Source: a virus
DNA length: 32,979 nt
Reading direction: 5' to 3' (one strand)
Virus record (IMG/VR): IMGVR_UViG_3300042339_000752
Location: 1-32,979 of that record
Positions within the stretch are counted from its first letter, which is position 1. Each line of letters starts with the position of its first letter. The notes below the pieces were generated by a model. It had not been told where the DNA came from. It saw only the letters and a list, made by a program, of their open reading frames with translations, and did no database searches. Made by a program: the position numbers and the translations under genes. This document shows, piece after piece, positions 1 through 6,498 of the stretch.

Positions 1-123
1 CTATTGGCCGCATTGGAATTGGCTAGGGATCATCTTGAGGTCTGCAACCATGAGGGCGAGGAAGACGAAGCCTTGGCGCAGATAAACGCAACAATCAACA
101 ATGCGATAGGAAAAGCCAAATGA
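1..123 (+). CDS. 3' end of a small phage protein, cut by the window edge
   Basis: The first frame is open from base 1 to a TGA at 121-123 and gives 40 residues, ending in Ala-Ile-Gly-Lys-Ala-Lys. The stretch is helical and acidic, with alternating Leu/Ala and Glu/Asp residues, like many short phage early proteins. The stop overlaps the next start in an ATGA arrangement, which supports real, translationally coupled genes. The start lies outside the window and I do not recognise a family. Confidence 0.55.
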   Translation, partial: LLAALELARDHLEVCNHEGEEDEALAQINATINNAIGKAK

Positions 124-359
124 GGAGGTACATAAAGATAAGTCTGGACGATGATAATGGCGATGCAAATCTCACCCCATCGTCAAAGGCCGCCATCGAG
201 GAAATGACTGGCAGGGGAGACCTGTTGGACTATGACCAGTTGAGCGATATGTTTCACATATTTCGCGAGGCCTTTGAGCAAGTGCATGGCGCTTACTACC
301 CAAATGACAGGATAAAGATACGTGTCCAAAGGACAGCCAGCCTATGCAGTGGCGCGTGA
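120..359 (+). CDS. Small acidic protein of unknown function (79 aa)
   Basis: ATG at 120 overlaps the upstream TGA (ATGA), so this gene is probably coupled to the one before it. The N-terminus (MRRYIKISLDDDNGDANL) looks like a beta strand followed by an acidic loop. The rest appears helical, with a Tyr/Phe-rich stretch near residues 45-62. No catalytic motif is visible. The last 16 bases overlap the next gene in another frame, and the C-terminus (SLCSGA) is not conserved-looking. Function unknown. Confidence 0.5.
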   Translation: MRRYIKISLDDDNGDANLTPSSKAAIEEMTGRGDLLDYDQLSDMFHIFREAFEQVHGAYYPNDRIKIRVQRTASLCSGA

Positions 360-502
360 TCCTGATGGCGGATGGCAAGAGCGCTGTCCGCCACGTCAAA
401 GCCAACAGCGCAGCCCTCGCGAGATGGAACGCTGTCGGCGACTACAAACTAGAGACGGGACTAGATGCCACGGTGGCTCACATCGTGCGTACCAACCGTT
501 AA
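344..502 (+). CDS. Small protein of unknown function (52 aa)
   Basis: ATG at 344 follows an AAGGA at about 330-334 and runs to TAA at 500-502. The product starts MQWRVILMADGKSAVRHVKA and looks like a compact alpha/beta miniprotein. A competing frame over the same bases begins with GTG and gives an Arg/Gln-rich product that looks like a shadow, so I prefer this frame. It overlaps the previous gene by 16 nt. Function unknown. Confidence 0.5.
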   Translation: MQWRVILMADGKSAVRHVKANSAALARWNAVGDYKLETGLDATVAHIVRTNR

Positions 503-515
503 TGTATTTATATGC

Positions 516-537
516 TTGACGCATAAAACCAGCGTCA
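516..537 (+). promoter_or_regulatory. Candidate promoter -35 with overlapping inverted repeat before the ardC-like gene
   Basis: TTGACGCA (516-523) is followed by GCGTCA (532-537), forming TGACGC/GCGTCA half-sites 9 nt apart. The TTGACG could act as a -35, but no convincing -10 lies at the right distance (the best is TAGGAG). The same octamer TTGACGCA forms the -35 of the better promoter at 13285. Weak on its own. Confidence 0.3.
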
Positions 538-566
538 CTAGGAGCATTTATAGAAAGGATTCGATT

Positions 567-1436
567 ATGAAACAGGACGTTTACGAGACGGTCACCAACA
601 AGGTGCTCGAGATGATGGAGACACATGGCGCGAACTGGATCAACCCGTTCGCTCGCAAGGGCAAAGCCCTCCAGCCACACAACATCATAAGCAAGAAGCC
701 ATACCGTGGCATCAACCACCTCATGCTGTTGTGGTCACCATACGAAACGTCTGCTTGGGGAACCTTCAAGCAGTGGAACGAGCAAGGCTGCAAAGTCCGC
801 AAGGGTGAGAAGTCCACTCCCATCATTTTCTGGCAGTTTATCGAGAAGGAAGATGACAAGGGCCAGAAGGTAACCATCCCTTTCCTTCGTCAGTACTATG
901 CATTCAACGTGGCTCAGGTAGAGGGTGACTTTGCTGAGCGTCTGTTGACCTGTACAGATAATGGTACAGGTGCAGAAGATATCGCGGCTGCTGAGGATTT
1001 TTTCCGCCAAATCCCCGCGGATGTACATCACACGCCAACTGGTCGTGCGTACTACAACCCCATGAACGACTTCATCAGCATGCCAAGCAAGGATGTCTTT
1101 GAAGACACGCCGACAAGCACCGCGACTGAGAGCTACTACAGCACACTGTCGCATGAGCTGACGCACTGGACGGGTCACACGTCACGTCTGGATCGCCTCA
1201 CCAAGTCGCGCTTCGGTGACGAAAGCTACGCACGGGAAGAGCTGGTCGCTGAGATCGGAGCCGCACTGCTGTGCGCTCACCTCGAGATCAGTTCCTCGCC
1301 TCGCCCAGATCATGCCCAGTACCTCAACGGATGGATGAAGGCGCTGTCAGATCACAAGAAGGAATTCGTATCAGCAGCAGCGGCTGCATCTAAAGCAGTC
1401 GATTTCGTAATTGAAGCAGCAGGAAAGGAAGCCTAA
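567..1436 (+). CDS. ardC: ArdC-like antirestriction protein with zincin metallopeptidase domain
   Basis: 289 residues from ATG 567, with GAAAGGA at 553-559 as ribosome binding site; an upstream in-frame start lacks one. Residues about 1-130 match the ArdC N-terminal single-strand-DNA-binding domain (DUF1738 type), including NPFARKGKALQPHN, KPYRGINHLML and RKGEKSTPIIFWQF. Residues about 150-289 form the polyvalent zincin domain, with H196-E-L-T-H200 as zinc ligands and catalytic Glu and a downstream EELVAEIGAALL probably giving the third ligand. ArdC proteins of plasmids and phages bind incoming single-stranded DNA and protect it from type I restriction. Its place at the head of the small-gene block fits an early anti-defence role. 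Length is normal for the family. Confidence 0.9.
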   Translation: MKQDVYETVTNKVLEMMETHGANWINPFARKGKALQPHNIISKKPYRGINHLMLLWSPYETSAWGTFKQWNEQGCKVRKGEKSTPIIFWQFIEKEDDKGQKVTIPFLRQYYAFNVAQVEGDFAERLLTCTDNGTGAEDIAAAEDFFRQIPADVHHTPTGRAYYNPMNDFISMPSKDVFEDTPTSTATESYYSTLSHELTHWTGHTSRLDRLTKSRFGDESYAREELVAEIGAALLCAHLEISSSPRPDHAQYLNGWMKALSDHKKEFVSAAAAASKAVDFVIEAAGKEA

Positions 1437-1831
1437 TGATTACCAGCAAAGCACCGCGCAAAAGCAAGTTGCGCATCTCTTCGGACAGTGTCTGGCCCCT
1501 ACGCAGTGCAACGGGGCGGACGTTTGCTGAGGAACGGAAAAACAGCACAGGGGGAAAGACTGTGACATTGAATGACCACGTAGCATCCGCCATCAAATCA
1601 TTGGAGGCGGCGAACGAGATCAGAGCAGCCCATGCGTCTCTGCCCTACAGCCAGCAGCCACAGGTTCATGACGAACTACTGATTCAATTGCTGGAGGCAA
1701 TGATTGCCTTCGACGAAGAGCCACAGGGAACCATAGAGGAGCTGACCCGCGAGGATGAGCAGTTCATGACCCGCTTCCCTCTACCAGACGATGCTGAGTG
1801 GGATTACGCCGTTGCCATAGGTGCAGTATGA
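1436..1831 (+). CDS. Acidic helical protein of unknown function (131 aa, or 89 aa from an internal start)
   Basis: ATG at 1436 shares its first base with the TAA of the ardC-like gene. Residues 1-42 are basic and low in structure. An in-frame GTG at 1562 has a strong GGGGGAAAG sequence upstream and would give an 89-residue product starting TLNDHVASAIKSLEAANE, which looks like the folded part. The C-terminal half is strongly acidic (EELTREDEQF, LPDDAEWDY). No known motif. Either start is possible. Confidence 0.55.
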   Translation: MITSKAPRKSKLRISSDSVWPLRSATGRTFAEERKNSTGGKTVTLNDHVASAIKSLEAANEIRAAHASLPYSQQPQVHDELLIQLLEAMIAFDEEPQGTIEELTREDEQFMTRFPLPDDAEWDYAVAIGAV

Positions 1832-1962
1832 GCGACTACCTCAAGCTACTAGCCAAGTATGTGCCGCCAATGCCTGAACAGCATTTGTTGAAGCTCAATA
1901 GTGAGCAGCTACGTGCATATGAGAAGTCCCGCAACAAGCTGTCAGAGGAGCGGCGCAAATGA
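1828..1962 (+). CDS. Small basic helical protein (44 aa)
   Basis: ATG at 1828 overlaps the previous TGA, and its own TGA overlaps the next ATG at 1959 (ATGA on both sides), which strongly suggests coupled translation. The product starts MSDYLKLLAKYVPPMPE and ends in a charged helix rich in Lys, Arg and Glu (EKSRNKLSEERRK). Function unknown. Confidence 0.55.
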   Translation: MSDYLKLLAKYVPPMPEQHLLKLNSEQLRAYEKSRNKLSEERRK

Positions 1963-2330
1963 CCGACATTGAACAAAAAGCATTGGCGCTGGTGAATGAG
2001 GTGCTGGGAGAGTGGGGCAAAGACGTCCGTTACTCATCCCTTGGGCGCTTAGGCAACAGCACAAGCGAAGCACTATTCCGCGCCATCGAAAAACACGAAG
2101 CCTTTAAGCAAGAGGTGAGCGATGCGGTGGAGGCGGTGTTAGACCGTTATTACGTCCTCAACATAGAGGATATGCTTTCCCAATTCATCATCCCCAAGCC
2201 CAAGCCCAAGCCTGACCCGCTGGTTGAGGTGTTGAAAGACTTGTCGTGGGGCAGGGAGCCTGCTGCCGCTGACCTCCGCGCCGCACTGGAAGCCCGTGGC
2301 TTTGAGATAAGGAAGAAAAACGATGACTGA
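1959..2330 (+). CDS. Small phage protein with shared C-terminal cassette (123 aa)
   Basis: The N-terminal about 100 residues are unique: helices, then a KPKPKPKPDP linker at about residues 79-87. The C-terminus is RAALEARGFEIRKKNDD, almost identical to the ends of the next two genes. The last 8 bases overlap the next gene in an ATGACTGA junction. The proline-lysine linker before the shared end suggests that the end is a detachable module. Function unknown. Confidence 0.6.
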   Translation: MTDIEQKALALVNEVLGEWGKDVRYSSLGRLGNSTSEALFRAIEKHEAFKQEVSDAVEAVLDRYYVLNIEDMLSQFIIPKPKPKPDPLVEVLKDLSWGREPAAADLRAALEARGFEIRKKNDD

Positions 2331-2478
2331 CAACAATTTCTACAAACTTGCATTAAGTGAAAGTTTCGAGCGCGTTGCAAAGGTGGCTGAAGAGCGTGCA
2401 GCGTTCAATGAACAGATGGCACTCCGCGCCGCACTGGAAGCCCGTGGCTTTGAGATAAGGGAAAAGAACGATGACTGA
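2323..2478 (+). CDS. Mini-gene ending in the shared cassette (51 aa)
   Basis: ATG 2323 lies in the ATGACTGA junction left by the previous gene. The unique part is about 30 residues (MTDNNFYKLALSESFERVAK and on), followed by LRAALEARGFEIREKNDD. It looks like a minimal or deleted member of the cassette family: a short helix fused to the common end. Function unknown. Confidence 0.55.
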   Translation: MTDNNFYKLALSESFERVAKVAEERAAFNEQMALRAALEARGFEIREKNDD

Positions 2479-3091
2479 CCGAACAGAAGCAATGGAACAC
2501 GTAATTCACTCATCAATGCCGATTGATTTTGAACGCCGATACGCAATGGACAACCTGATTGCACAGGACGCAGACTTGATTGACGCTGCCTCTAAGGTGA
2601 CGGACGCTGACAGACAGGCCGCGTTCGAGTATATGAAACTGATAAATGACCGCCGCTGGTCATGGCAGGCCATATTAGACGGCGGCTGCGACAATACCAG
2701 CGTGGTTCTCGCCTTTGCCCGTCACCGCATGGCAGCAACTCGTGAGGCAATACATGAGATTGCTCGAATAGAAGCCGAAAATTATGTGCTGGCAGCAGGT
2801 TCGTGCGATGTCCCCAACGGCAAAATAGGCGACCAGCACGGCAATTTTTATTGCAGCTTACAGCGGAACCATGCCCCCGATGCAAAGAAGCTGGTAAGAG
2901 CGCTGGTTGACCATAACGACGCGCTTCGCAGCGCATCATCAATCGCTCAGCGTGACGGCGCAGAAACAAACTGGAAGTCATTTAGGGGCGTTTGCACATA
3001 CACGCTGGCCGAGCATCACGAAACTACCAACGAAGCCCGCGCCGCACTGGAAGCCCGTGGCTTTGAGATAAGGGAAAAGAACGATGACTGA
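2471..3091 (+). CDS. Phage protein with shared C-terminal cassette (206 aa)
   Basis: Starts at the ATGACTGA junction (2471) and ends with a third copy of the common 3' end (3037-3091), identical over 55 nt to 2424-2478. The unique part of about 185 residues looks like an ordinary helical soluble protein: a Met/Asp-rich N-terminus, then DRRWSWQAILDGGCDNTSVVL and ARHRMAATREAIHEIARIEA. No motif assigns a function. The junction overlaps the next gene by 8 nt. Confidence 0.6.
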   Translation: MTDRTEAMEHVIHSSMPIDFERRYAMDNLIAQDADLIDAASKVTDADRQAAFEYMKLINDRRWSWQAILDGGCDNTSVVLAFARHRMAATREAIHEIARIEAENYVLAAGSCDVPNGKIGDQHGNFYCSLQRNHAPDAKKLVRALVDHNDALRSASSIAQRDGAETNWKSFRGVCTYTLAEHHETTNEARAALEARGFEIREKNDD

Positions 3092-3242
3092 AGAACAGCT
3101 AAACGCACTTGAAGATTGGATTGTTGCAATCATCCGAAAAGAAGACCGTGCATCTGACCTGCACGAAACACTCCATTGCCATCGGATGCGCGAGGCGGTG
3201 GAAGTGGCTTTTGGTTTGAGGGAAAAGAACGATGACCAATGA
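3084..3242 (+). CDS. Small protein with degenerate cassette end (52 aa)
   Basis: ATG 3084 uses the ATGACTGA junction made by the third cassette copy. The product starts MTEEQLNALEDWIVAIIRKE and ends FGLREKNDDQ, so its 3' end keeps only the last part of the common module (LREKNDD) and a variant junction (ATGACCAATGA). It contains a small His/Cys cluster (DLHETLHCHRMRE), without enough ligands to call a metal site. Function unknown. Confidence 0.55.
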   Translation: MTEEQLNALEDWIVAIIRKEDRASDLHETLHCHRMREAVEVAFGLREKNDDQ

Positions 3243-3600
3243 GACAGGCATCACAATGCCGAAGGGTTATGAATACAGCGTTGGCCCATCGACGCCGCCA
3301 CCGCCAACCATTTCCATTATGGCAAATGATTATCGTCCGTTGCTGACTATTCATCCAGACGGCACTGTTACAGGCGAGATTGAGGATGCGTCCGAAGCGG
3401 CGCGGGTGTTTGTTGAGCATCTGCGCGGCTACTTTCCGCAGCCCACACAGAGCGATGCGCTGCGTGAGGAGAACGAGCGGTTGCGGGCCTTGCTTGCGCG
3501 CACTGTAAGCCTAGCCGAGGTATATGCAGAAGGCACTGGGACAAACTTTAAAGAGGCTATGGCGGAAGCCCGAGCAGCACTACAGGAGCAAAGTAAATGA
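3232..3600 (+). CDS. Small phage protein with a beta N-terminal part and coiled coil (122 aa)
   Basis: ATG 3232 lies inside the end of the previous gene. Residues about 25-65 look like a small beta domain (PLLTIHPDGTVTGEIEDASE). Residues about 78-100 form a short leucine coiled coil (LREENERLRALLARTVSLAE), as in many phage proteins of unknown role. The end MAEARAALQEQSK resembles the ARAALEARG start of the repeated module, hinting at distant relationship. The stop overlaps the next ATG at 3597. Confidence 0.6.
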   Translation: MTNETGITMPKGYEYSVGPSTPPPPTISIMANDYRPLLTIHPDGTVTGEIEDASEAARVFVEHLRGYFPQPTQSDALREENERLRALLARTVSLAEVYAEGTGTNFKEAMAEARAALQEQSK

Positions 3601-3806
3601 CCAAAGACCCCGCAGCCGAATGGCAAGCAGGATATGACGCTGGCGTTGAAGCAGCGGCCAAGGCGCTGGAGGATGGCGCTAAGCTATGTGATTGCTTCGC
3701 ATTTGGGGAAGACGAGTGCGGTTGTGGCGCATGGAATGATTACAAGGACATATCGTCAGCAAGGGCTATTGAGATCGTCCGTGCGTTACAGGAGAAAGGC
3801 CAATGA
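3597..3806 (+). CDS. Small Cys-rich protein (69 aa)
   Basis: ATG 3597 overlaps the previous TGA (ATGA). A helical N-terminus (EWQAGYDAGVEAAAKALEDG) is followed by C-D-C and C-G-C pairs nine residues apart, near residues 31-43, which could bind one metal ion. The end (VRALQEKGQ) echoes its neighbours. Similar small phage proteins exist without a known role. The metal site is an inference from spacing only. Confidence 0.55.
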   Translation: MTKDPAAEWQAGYDAGVEAAAKALEDGAKLCDCFAFGEDECGCGAWNDYKDISSARAIEIVRALQEKGQ

Positions 3807-3871
3807 TCCGCCGCATAATAGATTGGGCCATAGACCGGATGTTCAAAAACGATAAGGATTGGGACCAGTGA
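3803..3871 (+). CDS. Very short peptide gene (22 aa)
   Basis: ATG 3803 overlaps the preceding TGA and the TGA at 3869-3871 overlaps a following GTG. The product MIRRIIDWAIDRMFKNDKDW(DQ) is an amphipathic basic helix. Length alone would not support a gene; the unbroken chain of overlapping stops and starts does. Function unknown. Confidence 0.35.
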   Translation: MIRRIIDWAIDRMFKNDKDWDQ

Positions 3872-3945
3872 CCCTACGCCAGTTCCTGATGGACAACTTC
3901 GGCTGGGACATTTACGAATGGACTCCAGACGAAATTAGATTTTAG
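3868..3945 (+). CDS. Very short peptide gene (25 aa)
   Basis: GTG 3868 overlaps the preceding TGA (GTGA) and the frame ends at TAG 3943-3945. The product is aromatic and acidic (TLRQFLMDNFGWDIYEWTPD and on). It would be the last gene of the coupled small-gene block before the untranslated leader of the reductase. Supported only by the overlap and a sensible composition. Confidence 0.3.
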   Translation: MTLRQFLMDNFGWDIYEWTPDEIRF

Positions 3946-4226
3946 AAATACCCCACCTCAACTCCTTTCAATCTCGACAACTACGGCGGGATAGACGGCT
4001 AGACAGCGGAAGTATCAAACACCTTTGAGGGACGGGGGTCGGACATAAAGTAAGGTGTGAATGTCTAGCAACGTAGAAGTTTTCGCTCTGCGGCGAACAG
4101 AAAAATAACAGCCGCAACTCACCCGAAAAACACAACCAATTTTTTCGACTGATGCTTAGACATTAGTTGAAGCACCGCTGCTTTAGCCGTATGGCTGGAG
4201 GTTCCACCTATGTAATGGAGATTACA
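3946..4226 (+). promoter_or_regulatory. Structured leader RNA of the class II reductase gene, with alternative stems
   Basis: This 281-nt gene-free stretch carries several pairings. The base stem GCTAGACA (3998-4005) / TGTCTAGC (4062-4069) extends by ACG/CGT across a two-base bulge. Nested in it is ACACCTT (4019-4025) / AAGGTGT (4052-4058). The 3' strand of the base stem can instead pair downstream: AATGTCTA (4060-4067) with TAGACATT (4157-4164), extended by GC/GC (4154-4155). The two states exclude each other. Small hairpins follow at 4170-4183, 4185-4196 and 4199-4209, just before the GGAG at 4217. Such a switch could answer cobalamin, dNTPs or phage stage. I see no canonical B12 box. An nrdJ leader RNA motif has been described; I cannot tell whether this is it. 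Confidence 0.55.
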
Positions 4227-6164
4227 ATGCAACTACCGACTGACTACCAATCCTATATTCACAAGTCCCGCTACGCCCGTTTCATTGATGAGAAGGGCCG
4301 TCGTGAACACTGGGACGAAACCGTGTCTCGCTACTTCGACTTCTTTGAGGAAGAGCTCGAGACCCACAACGGACACAAGGTGTCTGCCGGTCTGCGCAGT
4401 GAGCTCGAGGACGCTGTCCTAAGCCTCGCCGTCATGCCATCCATGCGTGCTCTGATGACCGCAGGAGAGGCGCTACGCCGTGAGAGCGTGGCTGGCTACA
4501 ACTGCAGCTACCTGCCCATAGATCGGCCCAAGGCCTTCGCTGAGGCGCTCTACGTGCTTATGTGTGGCACAGGCGTTGGCTTCTCTGTCGAACGGCAAGA
4601 GATCAGCAAGCTGCCAGTCGTGCCTGAGCACTTCGACCGCACCGCATTCGATATCATTGTCGGTGACAGCAAGATTGGTTGGGCTGAGGCGTACCACACG
4701 CTACTCACATGCCTATTCGCTGGCACTATTCCTAATGTGGACTACAGCCAGATTCGTCCGGCAGGCGAGCGCCTCAAGGTATTTGGTGGACGTGCGTCTG
4801 GCCCCGATCCCTTGCGCGACCTGTTCGAATTCACGATCCGCACCATGCGCAACGCCGCTGGCCGGAAGCTGAACAGTCTCGAGGTTCATGAGATCGTCTG
4901 CAAGATCGGTGAGATCGTTGTTGTTGGTGGTGTCCGCCGCTCCGCTGAGATCAGCCTTTCGAATCTGTCCGACCAGCGCATGCGCGATGCCAAGTCTGGC
5001 AACTGGTGGATCGAGAAGCCATACCTCGCCTTGGCAAACAACTCAGCCTCTTACACTGAGAAGCCAGAGGTCGGTCAGTTCATGGACGAGTGGTCTGCAC
5101 TGTACCGCTCGCGGTCTGGTGAGCGTGGCATTTTTAATCGTGAGGGAGCCATCAATAAGATCTTGCGCCTTGGTCGTCGTGACCACCGCTACGACTTCGG
5201 CACTAACCCATGCGGTGAGATCGTGCTTCGCCCTCGCGGATTCTGCAACTTGACTGAGGCAGTGGTGCGTGAGAATGATAGCCTTGGAGATCTGAAAGAA
5301 AAGGTGCGCCTTGCGTCGATCCTTGGCACATGGCAGTCCACCCTCACCCGCTTCAACTTCATCGAGCCAGAGTGGCGGCGTAACGCAGAGGAAGAGCGCC
5401 TGCTTGGCGTGTCCCTCACTGGCATCTATGACAACGCACTGATGCGTGGTGACAGTGGTCTTGATCGTCTTGGCACAGCGCTTGAGAAGCTGAAGGCGTC
5501 CGCCATCAAGGCAAACCGTCTCGAGGCGCACGACATTGGCATCAACCCATCTGTCGCCGTCACTACGGTTAAGCCGTCCGGCACTGTGTCGCAGTTGGTG
5601 AACAGCCCAAGCGGAATCCACCAAGGTCATGCCCAGTACTACATCCGGCGCGTCACTGGTGATAACAAGGATCCAATCACCGCCTTCATGGGTGACGCTG
5701 GCATTCCTAACGAGCCACACGCATCCAAGCCACAAGGCATGACGGTCTTTGCGTTTCCTGTAAAGCTTGGTGATGGTACTACCACTCGCGATGACGTGAC
5801 TGCATTGCAGCATCTCGAGCTTGTCCGCACCTACAACACGCATTGGTCAGAGCATGCAGTGTCCTGCACCATCAGCGTTAAGGAACCAGAGTGGCCTAGC
5901 GTTGGCGGTTGGGTGTTCGATCACTTCGATGACATCTGCGGCCTGTCGTTCCTGCCTCACTTCGAGGGCGACAGCTCATACACGCAGATGCCTTACGAGA
6001 CGATCAGCAAGGCTGAGTACGAGCAACGGCTCGCTGCTATGCCAAAAGAGATCGATTGGTCTGGCCTTGCCTTCTACGAGAAGGGTATCGACACAGTGAC
6101 TGGCACACGCGAACTTGCATGCGTTGGTAACACCTGCGAGATCGTTGACGCACAGTCTTTATAA
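4227..6164 (+). CDS. nrdJ: Adenosylcobalamin-dependent (class II) ribonucleotide reductase
   Basis: 645 residues from ATG 4227, with GGAG at 4217; an earlier in-frame ATG at 4167 would add 20 unlikely residues. It reduces ribonucleotides to deoxyribonucleotides using a B12-derived radical. Visible active-site elements are the thiyl-radical Cys in NPCGEI (C329, with E331 as the acid/base Glu), the substrate-disulfide pair C93 (GYNCSYLP) and C340 (RGFCNLTE), and the C-terminal redox pair C632/C637 (ACVGNTC). The 11-residue spacing C329-C340 equals that of the monomeric Lactobacillus leichmannii enzyme, so this is the small monomeric type without an N-terminal ATP-cone. VKPSGTVSQL is also typical. 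It needs host or environmental cobalamin. It probably supplies dNTPs during phage replication and works with the pyrophosphohydrolases on the other strand. Confidence 0.96.
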   Translation: MQLPTDYQSYIHKSRYARFIDEKGRREHWDETVSRYFDFFEEELETHNGHKVSAGLRSELEDAVLSLAVMPSMRALMTAGEALRRESVAGYNCSYLPIDRPKAFAEALYVLMCGTGVGFSVERQEISKLPVVPEHFDRTAFDIIVGDSKIGWAEAYHTLLTCLFAGTIPNVDYSQIRPAGERLKVFGGRASGPDPLRDLFEFTIRTMRNAAGRKLNSLEVHEIVCKIGEIVVVGGVRRSAEISLSNLSDQRMRDAKSGNWWIEKPYLALANNSASYTEKPEVGQFMDEWSALYRSRSGERGIFNREGAINKILRLGRRDHRYDFGTNPCGEIVLRPRGFCNLTEAVVRENDSLGDLKEKVRLASILGTWQSTLTRFNFIEPEWRRNAEEERLLGVSLTGIYDNALMRGDSGLDRLGTALEKLKASAIKANRLEAHDIGINPSVAVTTVKPSGTVSQLVNSPSGIHQGHAQYYIRRVTGDNKDPITAFMGDAGIPNEPHASKPQGMTVFAFPVKLGDGTTTRDDVTALQHLELVRTYNTHWSEHAVSCTISVKEPEWPSVGGWVFDHFDDICGLSFLPHFEGDSSYTQMPYETISKAEYEQRLAAMPKEIDWSGLAFYEKGIDTVTGTRELACVGNTCEIVDAQSL

Positions 6165-6171
6165 CAACAGT

Positions 6172-6189
6172 GAGGGGCTTCGGCCCCTC
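6172..6189 (+). promoter_or_regulatory. Strong UUCG-loop hairpin between nrdJ and the dnaA-like gene
   Basis: GAGGGGC (6172-6178), loop TTCG, GCCCCTC (6183-6189): a seven-base-pair GC-rich stem with a stable tetraloop. No T-run follows, so it is more likely an mRNA-stabilising or processing hairpin than a simple terminator. It sits 8 nt after the nrdJ stop. Confidence 0.6.
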
Positions 6190-6207
6190 CAATACAAGGA
6201 TGTAAGT

Positions 6208-6498
6208 ATGTTTTTAGGTGAAATTAAAGCTGAAGCCCTTCGGATATGGGATATCCGCGACAGGGATCTGATTGGCGACAATCGTTTTGTTGAGATGACG
6301 CGCCCCCGCATGGCGCTGTACAAGGTCTATCGAGATCGGGGTATGTCACTGACGCAGATCGGTCGCTACTTAAAGCGTGATCACTCTACTGTTCTGAGTG
6401 GCCTGCGCAGGATCGAAGTCGTGATGGCAGAAGACCCGACCTACAGGGAGCAGGTCGAGTCTCTCGCTTCATTTTCTATGAATGATCTTAAACTCTGA
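6208..6498 (+). CDS. DnaA domain IV-like DNA-binding protein (96 aa)
   Basis: ATG 6208 is preceded by AAGGA at 6196-6200. Residues about 28-80 match the C-terminal helix-turn-helix of bacterial DnaA: FVEMTRPRMALYKVYRDRGMS, SLTQIGRYLKRDHSTVL, with the D58-H59-S60-T61-V62 signature that reads the DnaA box. There is no AAA+ ATPase domain, so it cannot melt DNA on its own. It could occupy or block DnaA boxes at host or phage origins, or act as a transcription factor. Stand-alone DnaA domain IV proteins are known in phages. Its 3' end overlaps the convergent minus-strand gene by 30 nt. Confidence 0.85.
   Translation: MFLGEIKAEALRIWDIRDRDLIGDNRFVEMTRPRMALYKVYRDRGMSLTQIGRYLKRDHSTVLSGLRRIEVVMAEDPTYREQVESLASFSMNDLKL

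Larger units (their letters stand above)
2274..3240 (+). repeat. Repeated gene-end/gene-start cassette (three copies plus one degenerate)
   Basis: Copies lie at 2274-2331, 2422-2479 and 3037-3091, with a degenerate partial copy at about 3207-3237. Copies two and three are identical over 55 nt. Copy one differs at a few positions near GGAAGAAAAA/GGGAAAAGAA. Each copy encodes the protein end RAALEARGFEIREKNDD, includes a purine-rich ribosome-binding stretch (AAGGGAAAAG) and ends with ATGACTGA. It therefore supplies both the stop of one gene and the start of the next. Confidence 0.85.

Noticed and set aside
322-519. GTG-started frame giving an Arg/Gln-rich protein
   Set aside because: Composition typical of an out-of-frame reading; the overlapping frame 344-502 has a better start and product.
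3946-4166. Group I intron or canonical cobalamin riboswitch
   Set aside because: No recognisable intron core pairing, no split exon of nrdJ and no B12-box consensus; only the alternative stems are supported.
5043-5843. Long open frame opposite nrdJ on the minus strand
   Set aside because: It mirrors the third-base bias of nrdJ, has no ribosome site or motif, and nrdJ is a certain gene.
6145-6152. TTGACGCA at the end of nrdJ as promoter of the dnaA-like gene
   Set aside because: No -10 at a usable distance and no inverted partner; the octamer also occurs inside coding DNA at 18746, 24485 and 31182.
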